A stretch of DNA of 64,000 nt from an uncultured Eubacteriales bacterium. Lineage in GTDB: Bacteria > Bacillota > Clostridia > Oscillospirales > Oscillospiraceae. The stretch lies in assembly GCA_905198835.1 (NCBI GenBank), contig CAJKDY010000002.1, positions 1-64,000 on the forward strand, in the 5' to 3' direction. The stretch's first letter is position 1. Every line of letters starts with the position of its first letter. Of the stretch, positions 1-13,892 are shown in pieces. The translations under genes and the position numbers were made by a program. Under the pieces are notes generated by a model that was not told the DNA's origin, did not search any database, and worked only from the letters and a program-made list of their open reading frames with translations.

Positions 1-1430
<1,430 letters not shown>

Positions 1431-1450
1431 GGAAAGGGAGGTAGAAGCAA

Positions 1451-5290
<3,840 letters not shown>

Positions 5291-5314
5291 TCCTCCCGCC
5301 AGGGCGTATAAACC

Positions 5315-5351
5315 ATCCCCACTCAGTCTATACTGAGTGGGGATATTTTTT
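5315..5351 (+). terminator. rpoBC operon terminator
   Basis: A perfect 13-bp stem (5315-5327 with 5332-5344) with a 4-nt loop is followed by a run of T at 5346-5351, 25 nt after the rpoC stop. Confidence 0.93.
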
Positions 5352-5375
5352 GGCGTCGAAATAAATCTAATATTA

Positions 5376-5430
5376 AATATCAGATTTAGTGATATTGATA
5401 TTGACAAGACGAAAGAGAAAGAGTTATAAT
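5376..5430 (+). promoter_or_regulatory. Consensus promoter with upstream operator-like inverted repeat
   Basis: A consensus housekeeping promoter is present: TTGACA at 5401-5406, 18-nt spacer, TATAAT at 5425-5430. Just upstream is a perfect inverted repeat, AATATCA (5376-5382) and TGATATT (5390-5396) with a 7-nt centre, and TGATATT partly repeats into the -35 box. The surrounding 60 bp are strikingly AT-rich for this genome. The repeat could be an operator for the following hemolysin III-type gene; the regulator is unknown. Confidence 0.8.
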
Positions 5431-5461
5431 GTGACCATGAAAAAGCTCTGGAGGCGATCTT

Positions 5462-6199
5462 ATGGACGAGTGCATCCCCTTGATGGGATTTGAGACGGCG
5501 CAGCCGCGACCGAAGCGGCGGCACCAGGAGAAGGGAAGAGACCCCTATGACGGTCTGCGCCCCTGGTCGGCCATCACCCATGGCGTAGGCGCGGCGCTGG
5601 CTGTGCTAGGCACGGTGTTGCTCATCGTCCGGGCCGCCGTATGGGGCCTGGGCCCCTGGGCCATCACCGCCTTTTCCATCTACGGCGCGTCCATGATCGC
5701 CCTTTACTCCGCCTCCAGCCTCTACCACTGTCTGCGTACCCGGGTGGCGGGGCGGTTGGCCCTTCGCAAGTGGGACCACTGCTCGATCTACCTGCTCATC
5801 GCCGGGACCTATACTCCGGTATGTCTGCTGCCGCTGCGGACCGCCGGCGGCTGGGGCTGGAGCCTGTTTGGTGTGATCTGGGGCCTGGCCATTGCCGGGA
5901 TCATCTTGACGCTGTTCTGGGTCAACTCCCCCCGCTGGGTCACCTCGGGCATCTACATTTTCATGGGCTGGCTGGCCATTCTGGCCATCTATCCGCTGTG
6001 GCGGACTATGGGCGCCCGGGGCGTTTCCTGGCTGCTGGCGGGTGGCGTGCTCTATACTATCGGCGGCGTACTCTACGCTCTCAAATGGCCTGGCCGGGAC
6101 AACCCTCGCTTTGGTTTTCATGAGATCTTCCATCTCTTCATTTTGGCGGGCAGCCTCTGCCACTTCATCATGGTATACAGCGTCTTCACCCGGCTGTAA
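5462..6199 (+). CDS. Hemolysin III / PAQR-type seven-helix membrane protein (TrhA family)
   Basis: Integral membrane protein of 245 residues with about seven hydrophobic helices. Family landmarks are ITHGVGA (about residue 38), the SxxxH segment SASSLYH (84-89), KWDHCSIYLLIAGTYTP (103-119) and a C-terminal HEIFHLFILAGSLCHF; these His, Ser and Asp residues form the presumed metal site of the PAQR/hemolysin III superfamily. It is about 30 residues longer than usual because of a charged N-terminal extension. The start ATG follows GGAGG at 5450-5454 and the gene has its own strong promoter and terminator. Bacterial members are implicated in membrane-lipid homeostasis; true hemolysin activity should not be assumed. 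Confidence 0.9.
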   Translation: MDECIPLMGFETAQPRPKRRHQEKGRDPYDGLRPWSAITHGVGAALAVLGTVLLIVRAAVWGLGPWAITAFSIYGASMIALYSASSLYHCLRTRVAGRLALRKWDHCSIYLLIAGTYTPVCLLPLRTAGGWGWSLFGVIWGLAIAGIILTLFWVNSPRWVTSGIYIFMGWLAILAIYPLWRTMGARGVSWLLAGGVLYTIGGVLYALKWPGRDNPRFGFHEIFHLFILAGSLCHFIMVYSVFTRL

Positions 6200-6211
6200 A
6201 CAGCGCGGACC

Positions 6212-6247
6212 AAAGGCCCCGGACGGCAGCGCCGTCCGGGGCCTTTT
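6212..6247 (+). terminator. Terminator of the hemolysin III-type gene
   Basis: A 16-bp stem (6212-6227 with 6231-6246) with an AGC loop and a short T tail, 12 nt after the stop codon. No gene lies between it and 6449; the 200-nt gap holds only a promoter. Confidence 0.9.
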
Positions 6248-6369
6248 ATGCTAAGGGCTTGGGGCATGCTATCCCTTATTCTTTGTTGCTTTACTCGCCC
6301 TTTCGCATGCCGCTGCGCTTGAAGCGGTAGATGACGCGGATGTCCACTGCCTTTGAGGACCTTGGCTGT

Positions 6370-6399
6370 TTGACAACCGAAGGGCTGGGGGGGTATAAT
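6370..6399 (+). promoter_or_regulatory. Promoter of the MBOAT/SGNH operon
   Basis: TTGACA at 6370-6375, an 18-nt spacer and TATAAT at 6394-6399, 49 nt upstream of the MBOAT start codon. Confidence 0.85.
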
Positions 6400-6448
6400 G
6401 TCGAATACAGTATTCATGGAGCCGTGATGGCGGATAAAGGAGGGTGCT

Positions 6449-7882
6449 ATGAATTTTCTCACAGCTTCATTCCTGTGCTTTTTTGCCGTAACGGCATTTT
6501 TGTATTATATCCTTCCCGCTAAAACGCAGAACCTTTTTCTCCTTTTGGCCAATGCCGTATTCTATTTGTGGGCTGGGCCCGCCGCCGGAGCATGGCTTCT
6601 GGGCGCTGTTGTCATCTCCTTCTTTTGCGCCTGGGCAATGGAGTGGGAGCGGTGGAAAAGGCTGCTTTTGATTTTGGGCGTGTTGGCCCTGTTTGGGAGC
6701 CTGTTTGTGTTCAAGTACCTGAATTTTGTCACGCAGACCTTCTTCGCGCTGACCGGGCGGCCCGCTCCGTCCCCCTTTGAGCTCCTTCTTCCCCTGGGGA
6801 TATCCTTCTACAGCTTTTCGCTGGCAGGCTATTTGTTTGATGTCTACCGGGGCAAATGCGCCCCGGAGCGGAACTTCCTGCTGTTTGCCGCCTATGCCTC
6901 CTTCTTTCCCTCCATCCTCTCCGGTCCCATTAACCGTGCCCGGGAGCTTTTGCCCCAGCTGCGGCAGGCGCGGCGGTTCCAGCTGGAGGGCTTCAAGAGC
7001 GGACTGTGGCGCTTTGCGTGGGGCGCGGGGAAGAAACTGGTGCTGGCCAGCCTTTTGGCGGAGATCATAGAGCCGGCGTACGCCGGCCCCGCCGCCTTCA
7101 GCGGCGGGGCTTGGATGATCGTCATGGTAGCCTATTCTCTCTACATCTATGTGGACTTTGCCGCTTACTCCGATATGGCCGTCGGCGTGGCCAAAATGCT
7201 GGGAATGACCCTGCCGGAGAACTTCCGGGCTCCCTATCTCTCCCGCACAGCCAAATCGTTTTGGAAGAAATGGCACATCTCGCTGACCTCTTGGTTTAGG
7301 GAGTATCTTTACTTCCCTCTGGGCGGCAGCCGAAAGGGGAGAGGACGCACCTGGCTGAATGTGCTGATCGTCTTCGCTGTCAGCGGCCTGTGGCATGGCG
7401 CTGGGCTGTGCTTTGTGATCTGGGGACTGCTCAACGGTCTCTACCAGGTGGTAGGGGATTGGACACGCCCTGCCCGGACGCGGCTTCGGGCAAGGCTACA
7501 TATCCCCGAAGACGCATGGTATGTGGCGCTTTTCCAGGGCCTATTTACCTTCGGACTCATCACCGTAGCCTGGATCTTTTTCCGCGCCGACTCGGTGGGT
7601 CAGGCGGTCTTCATCATCAAGCGTATTCTGCTGGTGCTCCGGGACGGGCTTGGGAATGTGGCGGCGATCCTCCCCAGCGCGCGTAAGGGATGTGTTCTGC
7701 TCCTGGGCTTGGCGGCTCTGGCCGCAGAGGATGTGGCGATCACCCGGGGACGGGAGCTCACCATTCACCGCACCAGCTTCCGCTACTGGATCGCGCTGGC
7801 TATGCTGTGTACGGCCATCCTGCTGCTGGGCCAATACGGACCGGGCTTCCAGGTGAGCGATTTTACCTACTTTCAGTTTTGA
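6449..7882 (+). CDS. MBOAT family membrane O-acyltransferase (AlgI/DltB-like)
   Basis: A 477-residue polytopic membrane protein of the MBOAT family. The family's conserved block FWKKWHISLTSWFREYLYFPLGG has its histidine near residue 275, and the catalytic histidine lies in VSGLWHGAG near residue 315. These proteins move acyl groups, usually acetyl, across the membrane onto extracellular polysaccharide or teichoic acid. An AAGGAGGG site sits 5 nt before the ATG. The next gene encodes an SGNH-like protein, the usual partner of such transporters, so the pair probably O-acetylates a cell-surface polymer. The exact acceptor is not visible from sequence, and no dltA/dltC genes are nearby, so D-alanylation is unlikely. 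Confidence 0.92.
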   Translation: MNFLTASFLCFFAVTAFLYYILPAKTQNLFLLLANAVFYLWAGPAAGAWLLGAVVISFFCAWAMEWERWKRLLLILGVLALFGSLFVFKYLNFVTQTFFALTGRPAPSPFELLLPLGISFYSFSLAGYLFDVYRGKCAPERNFLLFAAYASFFPSILSGPINRARELLPQLRQARRFQLEGFKSGLWRFAWGAGKKLVLASLLAEIIEPAYAGPAAFSGGAWMIVMVAYSLYIYVDFAAYSDMAVGVAKMLGMTLPENFRAPYLSRTAKSFWKKWHISLTSWFREYLYFPLGGSRKGRGRTWLNVLIVFAVSGLWHGAGLCFVIWGLLNGLYQVVGDWTRPARTRLRARLHIPEDAWYVALFQGLFTFGLITVAWIFFRADSVGQAVFIIKRILLVLRDGLGNVAAILPSARKGCVLLLGLAALAAEDVAITRGRELTIHRTSFRYWIALAMLCTAILLLGQYGPGFQVSDFTYFQF

Positions 7883-7895
7883 GGGGGCGGTTTTC

Positions 7896-8906
7896 TTGAA
7901 AAAGTGGAGGGAGGCCGCCGCCATTGTGACGGCCTTGACCCTGCTGATCACCCTGACCGGGGGTCTGGGTAAATTGCTCCTGCCCGTGCGGACGAGTTAC
8001 GGCGCCACCTGGGATCAGTACCAGATGGAAACGCCCAACTCCCTGGATGTGCTGTACTTTGGCAGCTCCATTGTTTACTGCGACGTGATCCCCGCCGTAG
8101 TCTGGGAAGAGAGCGGCCTGACCTCCTATGTGATGGCCGGGCCGGAGCAGACGCCGAGCGTCACCTATTACTACCTGCGTCAGGCCTGCAAGACCCAGTC
8201 TCCCCAGGCGGTGGTGGTAGAACTCAACGGCCTGTTCTTCCCCCCCTATACCCAGCTGGCGAAGCCCAACTTTCTCTATATGCCCTGGGGGGAGAACCGT
8301 GTGAGAGCCACCTTGGAGGGAGCGGCGCGGGAGGATTGGCCCGAACTGTTTTTCCCGCTCTATGGCGACCATGACCGTATCTACACCGTCACACCCGCGG
8401 AGATCAAGCAGAGCCTGGTCAAGCAAAGGGATGATTACGCCGGCTATACCCTGCTGACCGATGCCACGCCCATGCTGGAGCAGCCGCCCAGAGAATATGA
8501 CGCGGATTCCGACGCCTATCGAAAGAATATGGAATACCTGCGGAAGATCGCCGACTTCTGCGCCCAGCGGGATATTCAGCTGGTGTGCTATCTTGCCCCG
8601 GTATTCTGCCAGATCCCCCAGACCGCTCTGGACACGCTTGAGCAAGACCTATCCGCCATTCCCCACGCCCGGTTCTTCAACTGCAACGGCGGCGACTGGC
8701 CCGGCTTTGATCCACAAACGGACTGGCACGACTTCCTGCACCTGAATCTCTACGGCGCGGTGCCCTTTTCCAGACGGCTGGCCAAGGAGCTGGAGGGTCT
8801 GGAGCTTACTCCCTCGGGCGCGGAGCCGGAGCTTTGGCAGTCCAGAAGCGATACCATTCACGCGCTTTTGACCAATGCGCCCACCGCTACAGAGCCTCAA
8901 GGCTAA
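7896..8906 (+). CDS. SGNH-hydrolase-like partner of the MBOAT acyltransferase
   Basis: A 336-residue protein with one N-terminal membrane anchor (residues about 8-28) and an extracytoplasmic domain. FGSS near residue 55 matches the SGNH block I serine region, and DFLHLNLYGA near residue 282 matches block V with its Asp/His, as in AlgJ/AlgX and DltD-type esterase-like acetyltransferases. It starts at TTG (7896), placed 8 nt after GAGGGGG, and follows the MBOAT stop by 13 nt, so the two are cotranscribed. The likely role is to take the acyl group delivered by the MBOAT protein and transfer it to a surface glycan. This is an inference from domain pairing. Confidence 0.75.
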   Translation: MKKWREAAAIVTALTLLITLTGGLGKLLLPVRTSYGATWDQYQMETPNSLDVLYFGSSIVYCDVIPAVVWEESGLTSYVMAGPEQTPSVTYYYLRQACKTQSPQAVVVELNGLFFPPYTQLAKPNFLYMPWGENRVRATLEGAAREDWPELFFPLYGDHDRIYTVTPAEIKQSLVKQRDDYAGYTLLTDATPMLEQPPREYDADSDAYRKNMEYLRKIADFCAQRDIQLVCYLAPVFCQIPQTALDTLEQDLSAIPHARFFNCNGGDWPGFDPQTDWHDFLHLNLYGAVPFSRRLAKELEGLELTPSGAEPELWQSRSDTIHALLTNAPTATEPQG

Positions 8907-8940
8907 AAGAAGGCGGCGTCAGAAACGGCGAAAAGCGGAT

Positions 8941-8973
8941 AAAAAATGGCCGGCGGGAAGCCGGCCATTTTGG
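8941..8973. terminator. Bidirectional terminator between SGNH gene and pyrG
   Basis: An 11-bp stem (8944-8954 with 8960-8970) has A-rich sequence on the left and T-rich sequence on the right, so it can end transcription of the plus-strand SGNH gene and of minus-strand pyrG. Confidence 0.88.
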
Positions 8974-8974
8974 T

Positions 8975-10585
8975 TTATTTCGCATGCTTTTTTGCCGCTT
9001 CCACAAAGGCCCGGAACAGGGGATGGGCCTTGTTGGGACGGCTTTTCAATTCGGGGTGGAACTGAACGCCCACAAACCAGGGGTGGACCGCTTTGTCCAG
9101 CTCCACGATCTCCACCAGATGTCCGTCGGGCGACAACCCGGCCAGTTTTAAACCCTTTTCCGTGAGGGCCTGGCGGTAGGCGTTGTTGAACTCGTAGCGG
9201 TGGCGGTGGCGCTCGGAGAGCTGGTCCATGCCATAGGCGGCATAGGTAAAGCTGTCCTTGCCCGTTACATGGCAGGGATAGGCCCCCAGACGCATGGTGC
9301 CACCCTTGGCGGTGACGCCCACCTGGTCGGGCATCAGATCGATGACCGGGTGTGTGGTGGCCGGGGCCAGCTCGCTGGAGTGGGCGTCAGCCATGGCGCA
9401 GACGTGGCGGGCAAACTCCACCACCGCCATCTGCATCCCCAGGCAGATGCCCAGGAACGGGACCTCGTTCTCCCGGGCGTACTGGATGGCGGTGATCTTT
9501 CCCTCGATGCCCCGGTCGCCAAAGCCACCGGGCACCAGCACCCCCGCACAGCCCGCCAGGAGCTGGGCTACGTTCCCGGCGGTCACGTCCTCGGAATTGA
9601 TCCAGCAGATATCTACCTTCACGTCGTTTTCAATGCCGCCGTGGGTCAGGGCCTCCACCACGGAGAGATAGGCGTCGTGCAAAGCTACATACTTGCCCAC
9701 CAGAGCGATCTTCACATGGTCTGTGGCCTGCTTGGCCCGGTGGACCATGGTGGCCCATTCGGTAAGATCGGGGGCGTGGCAGATGAGCCCCAGCCGCCGT
9801 ACCACCACATCGGCCAGTCCCTCCCGCTCCAGCATCAAAGGCACCTCGTAGAGGATGTCGCCGGTAAGGTTGGGGATGGCGTGGTCTACGGGGATGTTGC
9901 AGAAAAGGGCGATCTTGTCCAAAATATCCTGGCTTACGGGATAGTCGCTGCGGCAGACGATGACGTCGGGCTGGATGCCCAGGGATAAGAGCTCCTTGGC
10001 CGAGTGCTGGGTGGGCTTGCTTTTGAGCTCTCCCGAGCCGGGGATGGAGACGATCAGGGAGACGTGGATAAACATGACGTTCTGGCGGCCCCGCTCCGAG
10101 CACACCTGACGGATGGCCTCCAAAAAGGGCTGGCTTTCAATGTCGCCCACGGTGCCGCCGATCTCCACGATGGCCACGTCCACGTCGGGGGTGTCCAGGG
10201 TGTAGATGTTGCGCTTGATCTCATCGGTGATGTGGGGGATGATCTGCACCGTGCCGCCCAGATAGTCGCCCCTGCGCTCCCGGTTCAGGACGTTCCAGTA
10301 GACCTTGCCCGAGGATACAGAGGAGTTCACTGTCAAGTTCTCGTCGATGAACCGCTCGTAGTGGCCCAGGTCCAGGTCGGTCTCCGCGCCGTCGTCGGTG
10401 ACAAAGACCTCTCCGTGCTGATAGGGGCTCATGGTGCCCGGGTCCACGTTCAGATAGGGATCCAGCTTCTGGACCCGGACCCGCAGGCCCCGCTGCTTGA
10501 GGAGCCGCCCCAAGGAGGCCGCCGTGATCCCCTTGCCAAGGCCAGAGACCACGCCGCCGGTGACGAAGATAAACTTAACAGCCAT
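8975..10585 (-). CDS. pyrG: CTP synthase
   Basis: A 536-residue glutamine-dependent enzyme that aminates UTP to CTP, the last step of pyrimidine nucleotide synthesis. The N-terminal synthetase domain begins KFIFVTGGVVSGLGKGITAASLG with the P-loop, followed by QKLDPYLNVDPGTM. The C-terminal class I amidotransferase domain contains the nucleophile cysteine in PFLGICLGMQ and a terminal HPE motif (FHPELKSRP). Length and motifs are normal. Its ribosome binding site (AGAGAGGA) lies inside the last codons of the upstream DUF1846 gene, whose TGA is 6 nt before the pyrG ATG, so translation of the two is probably coupled. Confidence 0.98.
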   Translation of the reverse strand: MAVKFIFVTGGVVSGLGKGITAASLGRLLKQRGLRVRVQKLDPYLNVDPGTMSPYQHGEVFVTDDGAETDLDLGHYERFIDENLTVNSSVSSGKVYWNVLNRERRGDYLGGTVQIIPHITDEIKRNIYTLDTPDVDVAIVEIGGTVGDIESQPFLEAIRQVCSERGRQNVMFIHVSLIVSIPGSGELKSKPTQHSAKELLSLGIQPDVIVCRSDYPVSQDILDKIALFCNIPVDHAIPNLTGDILYEVPLMLEREGLADVVVRRLGLICHAPDLTEWATMVHRAKQATDHVKIALVGKYVALHDAYLSVVEALTHGGIENDVKVDICWINSEDVTAGNVAQLLAGCAGVLVPGGFGDRGIEGKITAIQYARENEVPFLGICLGMQMAVVEFARHVCAMADAHSSELAPATTHPVIDLMPDQVGVTAKGGTMRLGAYPCHVTGKDSFTYAAYGMDQLSERHRHRYEFNNAYRQALTEKGLKLAGLSPDGHLVEIVELDKAVHPWFVGVQFHPELKSRPNKAHPLFRAFVEAAKKHAK

Positions 10586-10591
10586 GATGGA

Positions 10592-12079
10592 TCATCCTCT
10601 CTGGTATAGATCTCCCGTGGCATATTGGGCGTCGCAGGTGACCTGGAGACCCAGCTTGTGGAAGGTCTCCGCGTCAGCGTGGTCCAGGATCACCGTGGAG
10701 TGGGCCTGGCAGCCCCGCAGGTCTGCCAGATGCTCCAGGGCCAGACCGGCCACGGGATTTGTAATAGCGCTGATGGCCAGGGCGATGAGGACCTCGTTGG
10801 CGCAAAGGCGGCTGGTGGGCGCGCCCAAGTGGCGGGTCTTCAGGCTCTGGATGGGACGGATGGCGGCGTCGGGGGAGATCAGGTGGGCCTTTTTGGGAAT
10901 ATCGGCCAGCACCTTCAACGCATTCAAAAGTACCCCCGCGGCGGGGCTCATCAGGTCGCTGGTCTTGCCACGGATGAGCCGCCCGTCGGGCAGCTGGATG
11001 GCGGTGGCGGGCAGCCCGGTACGCTGGGCCTTGTCCTGAGCCGAGGCGATGACCGTTCGGATATCCGGGGTCACAGCGGCCTTTTTCATCAAAAGCTCCA
11101 GCTTGAACACCGTCTCGTCCGAGCCCTTGCCCCGGCGACGGTCACACTGGGCGTCGTAGTACCGCCGGACGATCTCCTGCCGGGCGGCCTCGCACACCAC
11201 CGCGTCGTCCACGATGCAGTTGCCCACCATATTCACGCCCATGTCCGTAGGCGAATGATAGGGGCTTTGGCCCATGATCTTGTCGAACATGGCGCTAAGG
11301 ACGGGAAAGACCTCCACATCCCGGTTGTAATTCACCGTGGTCTCGCCGTAGGCGGCCAGGTGGAAGGGGTCGATCATGTTCACGTCGTTGAGGTCCGCCG
11401 TGGCCGCCTCGTAGGCTAGATTCACCGGGTGGTCCAGGGGCAGGTTCCAGATGGGGAAGGTCTCGAACTTGGCGTACCCGGCCTTTATGCCACGTTTATA
11501 TTCATGATAGAGCTGCGAGAGACACACGGCCATCTTCCCGCTGCCGGGGCCGGGGGCGGTGACCACCACCAAGGGGCGGGTGGTCTCGATACAGTCGTTT
11601 TTGCCGTAGCCCTCGTCGGAGACAATGAGAGGGATATTGTGGGGATAGCCCTCGATGGGGTAGTGGCGGTAGACCTGTATGCTAAGGTCTTCCAATCGCT
11701 TTTGGAAAGCTACTGCCTGGGGCTGCCCGGCAAAGCGGGTGATGACCACGCTGCCCACATAGAGGTCCATGGAGCGGAAGGCGTCGATGAGCCGCAGCAC
11801 GTCCACATCATAGGTGATGCCCAGATCGCCCCGGACCTTGTTTTTCTCAATGTCCCCGGCGTTGATGGCGATGACCACCTCCGCCTGGTCCTTGAGCTGG
11901 CAGAGCATCCGGATCTTGCTGTCCGGCGCGAAGCCCGGCAGGACACGGGCGGCGTGGAAGTCGTCAAAGAGCTTGCCGCCAAATTCCAGATAGAGCTTGC
12001 CGCCAAATTGGGCGATGCGCTCCTGGATGCGGGCCGACTGGGTCTCCAGGTATTTTCTGTTGTCAAAGCCGAGCTTCAC
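10592..12079 (-). CDS. DUF1846 family protein
   Basis: A 495-residue cytosolic protein of the DUF1846 family, common in Firmicutes. Conserved stretches include KLYLEFGGKLFDDFHAARVLPGF near the N-terminus, a phosphate-binding-like TAPGPGSGKMAVCLSQLYHEY near residue 185, and VNMVGNCIVDDAVVCEAARQE. The family has solved structures with a nucleotide-binding-like fold but no established reaction. It is the first gene of a two-gene minus-strand operon with pyrG; the overlap of the pyrG ribosome binding site with this gene's 3' end suggests coordinated expression. A metabolic role near nucleotides is only suggested by the neighbour. Confidence 0.93.
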   Translation of the reverse strand: MKLGFDNRKYLETQSARIQERIAQFGGKLYLEFGGKLFDDFHAARVLPGFAPDSKIRMLCQLKDQAEVVIAINAGDIEKNKVRGDLGITYDVDVLRLIDAFRSMDLYVGSVVITRFAGQPQAVAFQKRLEDLSIQVYRHYPIEGYPHNIPLIVSDEGYGKNDCIETTRPLVVVTAPGPGSGKMAVCLSQLYHEYKRGIKAGYAKFETFPIWNLPLDHPVNLAYEAATADLNDVNMIDPFHLAAYGETTVNYNRDVEVFPVLSAMFDKIMGQSPYHSPTDMGVNMVGNCIVDDAVVCEAARQEIVRRYYDAQCDRRRGKGSDETVFKLELLMKKAAVTPDIRTVIASAQDKAQRTGLPATAIQLPDGRLIRGKTSDLMSPAAGVLLNALKVLADIPKKAHLISPDAAIRPIQSLKTRHLGAPTSRLCANEVLIALAISAITNPVAGLALEHLADLRGCQAHSTVILDHADAETFHKLGLQVTCDAQYATGDLYQRG

Positions 12080-12188
12080 AGCTCTCTCCCCCTTTTTTCA
12101 AAACACCCACATATTGTAGCACTGTTTTTGGGGAGATACAAGATGTATTTTGCCAAGGGTGGAAAAAATTTGCCGGACCGAGGCGAAA

Positions 12189-12225
12189 AAAGAGGGCGGG
12201 CCGGAACTTCCGGCCCGCCCTCTTT
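12189..12225. terminator. Terminator after the stalk-domain protein gene
   Basis: A 16-bp GC-rich stem (12189-12204 with 12210-12225), preceded by A6, which gives a T run on the minus strand. It ends transcription of the gene at 12250-13713. The gap from 12080 to 12249 holds nothing else that I can identify. Confidence 0.9.
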
Positions 12226-12249
12226 GGCGGTTCAAATGTTTGGAACGCT

Positions 12250-13713
12250 TCAGCCTACCTGGATAGAGGTGGGACCGTCGGCACCGCCGATGACGCCCAC
12301 GTTCGCGCCCATCTGAGCCTGGAGCATCTCCATATAGTCCACCACCGTGGCCCCCTCCGGGGGAGTGGTCACCGGGGCGGTGGTGCCGGGGGTGTCCGCA
12401 CCGTCAATGGTCATGTCCATCGAGAGCAGACTGCCCATGCCCATGACCATCTTGGCGGTGGTCTTGCCCTGGTCGTCCAGGCTGACGGTCATGGACATGG
12501 TAACGGGCTGGCCCTCAACCTGGGCGGTAAAGTCCATATCCATGGTGTAGCCCTTTACAGCTTCACCATTCATGTCCAGTGCAAGGCTGAGGTCAAGATT
12601 CATGCCGTCTTCGTCCAAAGTGTAAGAGGTCACCCGCTGGCCGTCCACCGGGGCAAAGGCCTCGTCGCAGAGCTTGTTGGCCGTACCTTCTACCGCGGTC
12701 TTAAGGTCGGTATAGTCATTGGCGGCGTCGTCAGGCTCCACCATGGACAGGACCGTCTTGACCAGGGAGATAGAGTCCGTGTTCTTGGACAGGTCCATCA
12801 GTTCGGGCCAGCTCATGCCCGCCTGCTCCAGAAGAGCGGCCATATCCATCTTGTACCAGGTGTTGGCGTCAAAGCCGCTCTTTTCTCCCAGCGCGCCCAT
12901 ATCCATATTCATATAGAGCTGGCCCTGGGCCATGTCGCCCCGCATGGCAAGGCGCACGCCATCGGTCTTCAAAGTGTCCAGCATGGCCTGGTCCTCAGCG
13001 GAGGGGGTCTCGCCGCCCAGAGCGACCAGCTGGGAAATGAACTGGGACATGTCCATTTTCATGGTCATGTCCATGGACATCTTTTCACTGTCCTGGGTGG
13101 TGCCGGAGAGGGTGCCGTTCACCTTCATGGGCATTCCCATCACAGACAGGTCGAGGTCAAAGGTGCCGGTGGCGTCCCAGATGCCGGTCTCGTATTTCTT
13201 CTCCAGAGCGCTGAGCTTTTCCAGATAGGTAAAGCTCTTGCCCTCCAAGGCCTGGTCCATCAGCTTATCCAGGTCGATGATGATGGCGGTCTGGGCGGCC
13301 TGGTCCCAGCCCACCGAGCAGCCGAAGGCCTGGGCGGCAAAGCGGACGGGAACGTAGGTCCGCCAGGTGGCGGGGTCCACATAGGGGGCCACGTCCATGG
13401 TGATGGGGATGGTCTTGCCGCCCTCGGTGACGGTGGCGGCGGTCTGGCCCAGGGTCATGGTCAGGGTCTTGCCGCTACGGACAGCGGTAATGACGCTGCC
13501 CTCGTAGTCCACCTCCGCACCCATGGCCTCAAAGACGGCCCGGAAGGGCAGGAAGGTGCGCTGGTCCTTCACCTGGGGCACGGCGTCGGTAAAGGCCAGG
13601 TCCTGGCCGTCCAGCTGGACTTTGACGGCGGGAGTCTCGGCGGCCAGAGCGCCGCAGACCAGCAAAGCCAGGCACAGACCCAGCGCCAGCACCCAACGGG
13701 TAAACTTTTTCAT
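12250..13713 (-). CDS. Secreted copper-amine-oxidase-N (stalk) domain protein with a GGADGPT tail
   Basis: A 487-residue exported protein. A signal peptide (MKKFTRWVLALGLCLALLV... cleaved near ALA-AE) is followed by a copper amine oxidase N-terminal/stalk domain at about residues 27-150, with the typical RTFLPFRAVFEAMGAEV and RTYVPVRFAAQAFGC repeats, which bind the cell wall rather than copper. The remainder (about 150-460) is a beta-rich region with many Met, Asp and Gly residues, resembling LppX/LprG-like or uncharacterised lipid-carrier folds only in general appearance. It ends with NVGVIGGADGPTSIQVG, a motif otherwise known from the beta subunit of sodium-pumping decarboxylases, here with no membrane helices around it. 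Monocistronic. Confidence 0.85.
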   Translation of the reverse strand: MKKFTRWVLALGLCLALLVCGALAAETPAVKVQLDGQDLAFTDAVPQVKDQRTFLPFRAVFEAMGAEVDYEGSVITAVRSGKTLTMTLGQTAATVTEGGKTIPITMDVAPYVDPATWRTYVPVRFAAQAFGCSVGWDQAAQTAIIIDLDKLMDQALEGKSFTYLEKLSALEKKYETGIWDATGTFDLDLSVMGMPMKVNGTLSGTTQDSEKMSMDMTMKMDMSQFISQLVALGGETPSAEDQAMLDTLKTDGVRLAMRGDMAQGQLYMNMDMGALGEKSGFDANTWYKMDMAALLEQAGMSWPELMDLSKNTDSISLVKTVLSMVEPDDAANDYTDLKTAVEGTANKLCDEAFAPVDGQRVTSYTLDEDGMNLDLSLALDMNGEAVKGYTMDMDFTAQVEGQPVTMSMTVSLDDQGKTTAKMVMGMGSLLSMDMTIDGADTPGTTAPVTTPPEGATVVDYMEMLQAQMGANVGVIGGADGPTSIQVG

Positions 13714-13802
13714 GGAACATCCTCCTTACATTTTTTGGGATGGACTGATTGTAGCACAGCCAGGTGGTCTTGTCAAAACATTTCGGCCTTTGCCCGCGCA
13801 AT

Positions 13803-13832
13803 AAAAGGGCGGTGGCAGCGCCACCGCCCTTT
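13803..13832 (-). terminator. Native terminator of the rubrerythrin gene, now displaced
   Basis: A 13-bp stem (13804-13816 with 13820-13832), loop AGC, with T-rich sequence on the minus-strand side. It lies 15 nt beyond the remnant copy of the rubrerythrin 3' end (13848-13892), not beyond the live gene end at 14073. That position indicates that 225 bp were inserted between gene and terminator. Confidence 0.85.
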
Positions 13833-13847
13833 ATGGATCGACTTTTA

Positions 13848-13892
13848 TCAGTAGTTGACCTTCCGCAATTCAAAATAGGCCTGGGGATGAGC
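13848..13892 (-). repeat. Remnant copy of the rubrerythrin 3' end (15 codons)
   Basis: These 45 nt match the last 15 codons of the rubrerythrin gene, including TGA (14073-14117), with one mismatch. The mismatch is TAC against TAT, both Tyr. The match stops exactly at the stop codon on one side and at the Ala codon of AHPQAYF on the other. The remnant has no reading frame or start of its own. Confidence 0.95.
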
